Assembly (NCBI GenBank): GCA_021229015.1
Contig: CM037790.1
Span: 56,082,361-56,146,360, forward strand
Reading direction: 5' to 3'
Source: Solen grandis
Lineage: Eukaryota > Mollusca > Bivalvia > Adapedonta > Solenidae
DNA: 64,000 nt
The notes under the pieces are model-generated. The model was not told the DNA's origin, made no database searches, and saw nothing but the letters and a program-made list of their open reading frames with translations. A program made the position numbers and the translations under genes. Shown here one piece after another: positions 49,601 through 58,600 of this stretch. Numbering within the stretch: the first letter of the stretch is position 1; every line of letters begins with the position of its first letter.

Positions 49601-52600
49601 CAAACAAACATTATTTCTCACTTTTTCAAATAAAAAGAATTATAACTGTTTTTTGTAACTTTTCAGGTCATCCCTGTGATATGCAGCCTTATGGTGAGGG
49701 AGAATCACTGCCTGGGTCATGTGATCAGAAGGAGGGTTTTGATTGGTCACATGAAAAAGATATGGCCTCATTCCAAAATGCAGCAGGTGGTAGACAATCA
49801 AGGGGGATTCCCCTTGGAGACAGTCAAGATATGAAGAATGGAGCAATCTGGAAAGACAATGATGGGGATGAGGGGTTTTGGACTGCTTCCCAAGAAAATT
49901 ATAGTGGCGAAAATAATGAAGAAAATGTTGATAACCAGTTGTTGGGTTTGAAAAATGTTAAAGAAAATGATTGGGAAAACATGGAGGCAGATGCAGACTT
50001 TTGGGGTGTTGAGAATGATGATGATGATGAAAAGGGAAGGAGTGTGAAGAAAGCCGAAAATAGAGATAGTTCAGGGTCTGGTTTGAAAAGATGTGTAGAG
50101 ACACAAAATTCTGACGACCAGTCTCGGAAAAGAGTTAAAGTCTCTGATCATGAGTTAGACTGTGATGAGTGTGTACCAGTCTGTGATAATGGTGAATGTA
50201 CTGAAACAATCTAAAACCTGAGGGAGAAATTAGCAGCCAGTCTGTCAAAATTGAGGGAAGAAGTGTTTCATTAACATTTGACTCAAAGAGTGGTTTAAAT
50301 ACAGTTGGTGATTGTACAGAGAATGGGTTTAATAATGATGCAGGTGCAAACTTGAATGAAACAGTAATTGGAAGTAGGGAGAATTTATGTGAAAGTGACT
50401 CAAATTCAAAGATTGAAATTGCGCATGGTGAGAAAGGGACTGAACATTCTTGTGAATTGCATATTAAAGAAAATCAGGACCACTGTGAGAGTTCTTTCAA
50501 ATTTAGCAAGTCTGAAAATTCTGAAAGTGAAAAATGTACTTCAGAAAAACAAGAAAAGAAAATAATTCCTGATAAAGACAGGATTGAAAATACTAATCAA
50601 GGATTAGAAGGCAAAACAGAAGGAGGTATCAGTGATAATGATGATAGAAATTATAATGATGACAATATGAATGATGATGATGGTGGTGATGTTAATGACA
50701 TTGATGCAGATGATGGGGAACTTGAAGGTGATGAAGAAGGTACAGAAGCAGAAGTTCATCCATATTGCCAGGTAGAGGAGGAAGGTGGAGAATATCTTGT
50801 GGTTGATGATGCAGACATTGATGACCGGATGGAGAATGTTTCATACAAGTCTACATATGCTTGGAGACCTGTGAGAAAGAAGGACCCCTTTGTGTACACA
50901 GAGCCGTTGCTACTGACACCAGAAGAGGTACAAGTAGTGATTGAGAAGTGATCGCGTTAATGCAGGTGTTAAAAATTGGAACCTTTCTTTGTCAAGCAGG
51001 ATATTAAAGTCGTAAAAAATGATACTGAAAAAGCTCCCTTGCTTGGGGCTCAGCATATAAGGGTAGTTCCAGGACTGGTTGGCCCGGTGTCAGGATAATG
51101 TGACTGGGTGTGGTATCATGCCACATGTCTATGGCGTGATGTCACGGTGTGGCAACACTATACTTGTGTCATATAGAAAAATATTCCCAAATGACTGAAA
51201 TACTGTCAGTGGGACTTTAAACCCAATCAATCAATCAGTCAATCAATCAATCAATCAATTGTTAACAAACAGGCTCATATTTCACCACCATTACTTAATA
51301 CTGTTATGTAATGCTTAAATTAAGTAAAAAAAGTCCACCATTTGTGTATGATGTTCTATATAACTAAGTTGACATGAATTATTTCCCTACTAACAAATAG
51401 TAATGTGTTAAGAAATGAAAATATATGGGTACACGTGTTGAGGGAAAAGAGCAATGAGTTGTTGTTGTATTGGGGTTTACCGTTGCTGTGATAGTATTTC
51501 AATCATATAGAGACGTCCAGCTAATTACAGGTACAGGAAGACCCCGAGCACATAAAGGTACCCGGATAGAACCACCGACCTACCGCAAGCCAGCTGGAAG
51601 GCTTCCTCACATGAAAAATCCGAAGTCCCTACCAGGATTCAAACCCACAGCCGTGAGGGGCTGAGAGATTTGTAGTCCACGACTGTAATCGCTCAGCCAC
51701 GGCGGCCCCCTAAAAAAAAAAAAAGAGCAATGAAATTTGCCCTAGGTGTTTAAGACGTTTGAGTATTTCTTTGCACTAAGTATGCTTGGTGGAATATAAG
51801 CCAAAGCTTTGCTTTTTCTTCATAATTCTAACTTTCAGTGATAGCTTTCTATTGAATAAGGATAATTGCTTAGGTTCCTTATTAGACTCTCTTAAACTTC
51901 AAATGTCAATGACACTTCAGTCCGTATTTTCAAATTCATATTATAAAAGTTAAGTTTGTATTTTGTTTGAGATAATTATAATTATACATTGTAATCTTTA
52001 TTGAACCGATGTTCAGTTGTAAATTAAATTATTGTATGTAATATTTATTTTTGATTATTTTTTCCACATTATTTTCTACAAATTGTGTTTTGCTTTCTAT
52101 TCAAACAGACAGGTCACCTATCCATTTGCCAGAGAATATCTTAGAAATAACAGGCTATTACTGTTACTAGCATAATGCGGTGGCTTCGCTTTCGCTTCAA
52201 ACAGGACAGGTTTACCCATCCTACACATGAGACAGCACATTTGCCACCAAGACAGCTTTATCTGTTATTGAGGTTTCCACATGGGAAACCCCTAAAACAG
52301 GTGAACCTGTCTTGTTGGCAAAATACGCTGTCTCGTGTAGGACAGGTTCTTCTGTACTGTTGGCAGCAAAAGGGTTAATGTTGAGTTTTGTCACCAATGA
52401 TCAGGTCAATGATTTATATCAATTGACATATTTCAATATAAAAGTCTATGTATTTATTTGTTCATTTATTTTTTTGAATTCATTTGTTTTTTTTTTAAAT
52501 GTTCTTGAAGAAATCAGAGTGAAACAGGATCTTCAAAAGGTTGTACCTTTTTATTATTTTTTTCATTATTACATATTTACTATGGTTACAGTATTTTAAG

Positions 52601-55600
52601 GTCAACAGCTTTGGGGATGTGAAACAAGCATTGTAAATTACACATGTACTGTAGGGAAATGTTTGGACAGTACTAACTTATTTAAACCTTTCCCTCATAT
52701 AGACTCATTTTGACGCACTCAGTAGGTACCACATAAAGCCTGATCTGCAGAAAACCACAGTTAAACCTTACCAAATTTAATTACAAATCCTCATTTCCAG
52801 ACCACTGAGGAGCAGCGAACAGCATAAAACCTGATCAGCCTGCGAGTTACTCGCAGGTTGATCTGGTTTTATGCTGTTCGCATAGGTCTTTTCATGGTGT
52901 CCTCTATGAGGGAAGGGGTTAAGGTTAACAGCTTTGTGGATGTGAAACAAGCATTGTAAATTACACATGTACTGTAGGGAAATGTTTGGACAGTACTAAC
53001 TTATTTAAATTCTTAAAATATATTATTGTATAGTTCCTTCATATATATGTAGTCCCATCTTTACATACCATTTGTTAATCAAAGGACCGATAGTCCTGAG
53101 AACTGCCACTTGAAAATACTGCTATATTACTGTAGCTTATAAGTTTGTGCAAGGCAAGTCATGGGTTTGAAATCATAGACACGTAATAATTTAATGGAAT
53201 GAAATCTTTCAGAACAGATCCTATAAAGCTCTGCTAAGATACTGTCATGATTAAGATTTTTTTTTTACTTTAGGAACTACTACCTGAATTTTTATGCACA
53301 GTACATATAAACAAACAATAAAAATATCACTCTATCCGTAGTTACAAAGACAAAATATACAAATGTTAAAATTAATCTAATAACATTACTTACCAGAGCA
53401 AAATGTAGTAGAATCTGATATATGCATCAGCTATTGGGAGGGCGCCTTGTCCAAAAGTATACCGACATGGATACGATATTGAAGTCATTATTTTTTACTT
53501 GTAATGCTCTGTATCTTATGAACATCAATGAAATGTCGACCATTTATGCTTATTGTATTTAAGTTGTTCCAATATTTTCCTGTAACGTTTAAAAATACAT
53601 GTGCATTGATCTGAAAATCTTTTAAGGGTCCATAAATACATGTATAGCCATAGATTATAATATTCATGTGCGAATATGAATCAGAATGAAATAGTAATTT
53701 CTCATACTAGTAGGTGTTATGACCATAACACATTCTCAAACAGTTACCAATGCGAAAAAGATACGTATAAAAACAGTTTGGCCTTATTCATAGGGAGCAT
53801 TATACTAAATTCTGAGTTACCAGGTTGCGGAGACCGAGGTTATAGCAATGAGACTGCATTCTGAGAATAAGAACGCAGTTCAAAAGTGATACAGGTAGCT
53901 CCCAGTGTGGCGCTCAGCATATATACAGGGTAGTTCCAGGACTGGTTGGCCCGTTGTCAGGATAATGTGACTGGGTGTGGTATCATGCCACATGTTTATG
54001 ACGTGATACTGCAGTGTGGCATTACTATATCAGTCTCATGTGAACATAGTCTCCAAATGACTTTGAGCGGATGTTAAACCCAATAAACAAACATTAGTTG
54101 GTGCATTATTTATTCCTTACAATTTGAATATTCTTTTTTTTTTTTCAGGCATTTTTTCTTTCCTATGGGCTTGGCTGTTTATCTGTGATTGACGAAAACA
54201 AGACGACATTGACGTTGCCTGACCTCTGGAAGGTCTTCTGTCGTAAGCCACGGTTCTTGGCTCAGTATGCAGGCTACCACTTCTTCAGGAGCAAGGGCTG
54301 GGTACCAAAACCAGGCTTAGTGTTTGGGACAGACTACAGTAGGTGTTTGTTTTTCCTCTTTATGATGCATAACACTGAACTCTTATTCTGTGGGGCCTCC
54401 ATGGCTGAGACGGTAAAGTCGCTGATGTTAACACTCACTCAGTCCCTCACTTCGTGGGTTGGAATCCCGGGAGGGTCATTCGGATTTTCATATGAGGAAG
54501 CCTTCCAGCTGACTTGCAGTAGGTTTTTGGCTCTACCCAGATGCCTTCGTGCATTCAGGGTCTTCCTCGACCTGTAATTTGCTGGACGACGCTATATTTC
54601 TGAAATCAAATCTAAACTCAAATAGTCAAGTCTTAGTCTGCATTTCTACATTACAAGCTTGATAAAAATCAATAAAAGGTTACAGCAAAGAATTAAGGTT
54701 AAGTGCCTGTAATGGTTCTGCTACATCTTGGACCACTTAATCTCTACCAATATAACCAAGGTATCCTAATGAAACATTATAAGCTATATTTCTGAAATCA
54801 AATCTAAACTCAAATAGTCAAGTCTTAGTCTGCATTTCTACATTACAAGCTTGATAAAAATCAATAAAAGGTTACAGCAAAGAATTAAGGTTAAGTGCCC
54901 GTAATGGTTCTGCTACATCTTGGACCACTTAATCTCTACCAATATAACCAAGGTATCCTAATGAAACATTAGAAAACCTTGGTTATCTTCGTGAAAGACC
55001 ATGAGGTTCAAAATGTAGCGAAACCATTACAGGGACTTTACCTTAAATCCTAAGTTTTCTCATTTCTCTGAGAAACACTTGAACAAGTGATAATATACTA
55101 CTGGAGGAAGTTAAAAGACAAAATTAGACTATATTTGACTGCGAAACTCCAAAGTCGAACAGTGAACATTTTGACATTGTGAAAGACAATACACAAAATA
55201 AAAATGACAAAAGAATTTAAAGGCGGCAAAAAAAAAAGTAAAAGAAAAGACCATTTTTAATTTTTTTAGAAAGCTTTTCATAATTTTTCTATCTTGAATC
55301 ACTCAAAGGAGATCTTGCGATTCACAACAGAGGTGCATTTTCTTAATTGGTAATTTTTAATATGTTGATGAATTTTAACCATATACTCACCCGAGACAGC
55401 AAGTCAGTGCAGATAATTGTATTGTGTGTAATGGTAATAAATCGATAATTATGTCTCTAGATCATTATGTAACAGGCATTCTGCTGGTAGATTGTTTTTA
55501 TTGAGTGACCGCCATTTGACATAAAACTCCTCCACTTCCTGTCAACGTGTCACAACAACAGTCCGTATAGGCAGAGCTTTGTTTTGCATTTAGTGCATCA

Positions 55601-58600
55601 AATCAGTGAGGCTAGACCATATACACACAAAGGGTACACCAACTGATGTTTACACAACAAGATGGGGGAAAAAAACACAACAGGACGTCGGGTATTTGAA
55701 CTTTCAACAAATGAATGAACATTTTGGCATTTGACACACATCCGGTGTTACGAATCTGGGTGCATACAATTGATTTTTAGATGCTCATTACAGCTGTATG
55801 CTTGTTAGTTCAAGAACTGTTTATTGTTGCTTAGTCTGTTTAAACCTAATTACTCTGTTACCTCATATAGACTCTTTTTGACACATTGGCAGACAGAGCT
55901 GACCCTGATCAGACAGCACGTGTTTCAGACCAAGACCAGTTTTCTAGGTCATATACTCCACAATCTGTACAGCCAAGAAAAAATAAGTCTTTCATTTAGC
56001 ATTTGAAGTTTGATAAATTAATATTCATTTAAGTTACAAATTTGTACAAGCACATGAATATTCATGAGGTAAAAGTTTAAGAAAAACATATTTTCTGTTT
56101 TATAAGTCGGGAGCAATGTACCGGTAAATTCATGTATGTATCCATTATCTATTGTGTACAGTTTTTTGTATTTATGAAAAAAAAATGTATTTTTATATTG
56201 TTGCATCTCTGGTGACATTTTTAGAAATGGAGACTATAAAATGATATAAAATGTATCAGGTTATGTGCCACTGTTTCTCATGTCACTAAACTTCAATATC
56301 CCAAATGCAGCAAGATGTGTATCTAATTCAAGTTGTGTATCTAATTCACATGTTGTGTATCTAATTCACAGTTGTGTATCTAGTCACATTTGTGTATTTC
56401 ATTCACATTTGTGTATCTAATTCACACTTGTGTATCTAATTCACAGTTGTGTATTTTGTTCACAGTGTTTCTAGTTTTTAGTCGTGTATCTAATTTTTAG
56501 TTGTGTATTTTATTCACAGTTGTGTATCGGGAGGGCCCTCCTTTCTATCATGGTAGCTACTCTGTGGTTGTGAAGGCAGTTAAAGAAGGTAATGGGTCTG
56601 GGAAGAAAAGCTTCCATACTAAATCTTATTTTGTATTGTAAAATTGTTATTGCAATTGATACCCCCTCCTCACAGAAGTGAGGTCTATAGATATATAGGA
56701 ATAACACTTGTTACACACGTTACATCCTGTCCCACAATCACATTACATTAAAGCAAGGTGGATTGCAGGGGTATTAATCATCTTCAGTGAAAATTCTTTT
56801 TGTGTTTGATATTTTGATAATTCTTTGTTTATGCAAGAAATTTTATCATATTACTTTCATGTGAATAATCAATAAATATTTATAGATGAATTTGATTTCA
56901 AACCTTTGGAAAGATGTATTTTTATGCAATAATAATTTAATATTTACAAGTATATAACTTCTTAATTTTCAGGCAGCTATGAGGAAATGAAGAATTTTCT
57001 AATCGAAAATTAACATGGGCATCGTTTGCTGGTCTAAACAGGGTCACAGAACATGTTGCCAAGGTAACAGATTTGAAATTTTATGATGTGCATTATGGGA
57101 AAGAAGTTTCATTTAATATCATTTATTGTGTAATTGAGGTACGGTTGTATCAAGACTGTCTCTAATTGTTTCGTAAATAGTTTTCCCTATATGAATTTTC
57201 AGACTGGATTTATAAACTCTTTCAATTTAAATGATTAAATTATATCAGTATATTAAGGGCAATGTGATCCAGTGTAACATACAGATTGTGGTTCCAGAAG
57301 TCGTGGGTTTGAACCCTTTATGGGCATGGATTTTTCATGACCTCCCCAGGCGCAAAGTATTGGTCAAACCCAGGAACTGTCAATTGGGATTAGGATAAGT
57401 TGTAAGAACTTCTTTGTTAGTTGACTTAAAATGAATAAGTTTAAACTAATCCTGACTATATCCCCAGATTTAGACCTAGCAATCCCCCTGTAGAGACTGA
57501 CTATATTCCAATATCATCCCTTTAATTTTGCCACTGTTTATTGATCCTTGTTACATCCTGAGTTTTAGACAAACAGTCAAACCTGTCTTAAGCAGTCAGT
57601 CAAGAGAAAGTGGCCACTTAACAGAGGTGACCGCTAATTGAAGTTCAAAATGCTAGTTTGGTAATATTAAAATTGACTGCTGAATGCAGGTTGACCTTTT
57701 AGAGATGGTGGCAGCAAATACAGTTTCCACTGTATAAGCTATATCATTTATTCCAGACTCTGATGTTTTGCTATGTCATTATACCACAGTCCCTGACTGA
57801 GGAAGATAGGCAGACACCAGCATGTCTAACAAAGCTGAAAGTCAGGGTAAGTTTAATGTTTTTATGCATTTAGTAATCGCACTGCCAGTCCATGCATCCA
57901 ATAGTCTGTACTTCCATCTTTCCCTCCTCTTGTCCGCTCTGTAACTCCTACATGCATGGCCGGATTAAAAGTAACCTGAACATTCGCGACACATTCTTTC
58001 AATGTGGTGAACATTTCTACCTCAAAAGTCAAGTTCCCAATCTGGGGTCACTGGTCAAAAACTTTGTGTCCGTTCTGTAAATCCTACATACATGGGTGGA
58101 TTTTGAAATAACTCCGCACAAATGTTTTTTTCTAGAGAAGTCGATGAGGTCAAGGTCACAATCAGAGGTCAAGTGTTTAAAAGTGGCACTTCTTTCTGTA
58201 CCTAGACTCTTAATGTTGTTTTACATATATCGGTTTTGAAATAATTTGGCACAAAAAGACTTCCAGATATGTGGCACATGCAAGATCCACCTTTGTCGAC
58301 TTAAAAAGTCACAGCCACAATGAGTAAAAAGTAAGATGGTCCAGTCATACATATGACCCAGAATTCTTCTTTTTTTTGTGGATTTTGTACTAGAAATTTG
58401 AATTTGACATTTCCTGCTGTCATCACAGGTCAAGCAGAAACTTTTTTTATTTCGGCTTTCTGCAACCTGCAGAAACGTATAGGGTTTATTATGTTTGTTC
58501 TTTTTCTTATTATTATTCCTTTTTTCCAGCCAAATCCAAGAGTTAATTTCAATATGTTGCAACATTAATATCAAATTGCCTTGACAAAAAAGTTAACATT

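Noticed and set aside
50192..50240. Mini-intron in the acidic exon to explain the frame change
   Set aside because: The only GT-AG pair would be ~45 bp long and leads to a frame with an early stop; a one-base homopolymer error explains it better.
57789..57846. Shorter version of TSEN2 coding exon 9 starting after CACAG at 57,789
   Set aside because: It keeps the frame but removes the conserved LMFCYVI strand; the upstream acceptor at 57,756 restores full similarity.
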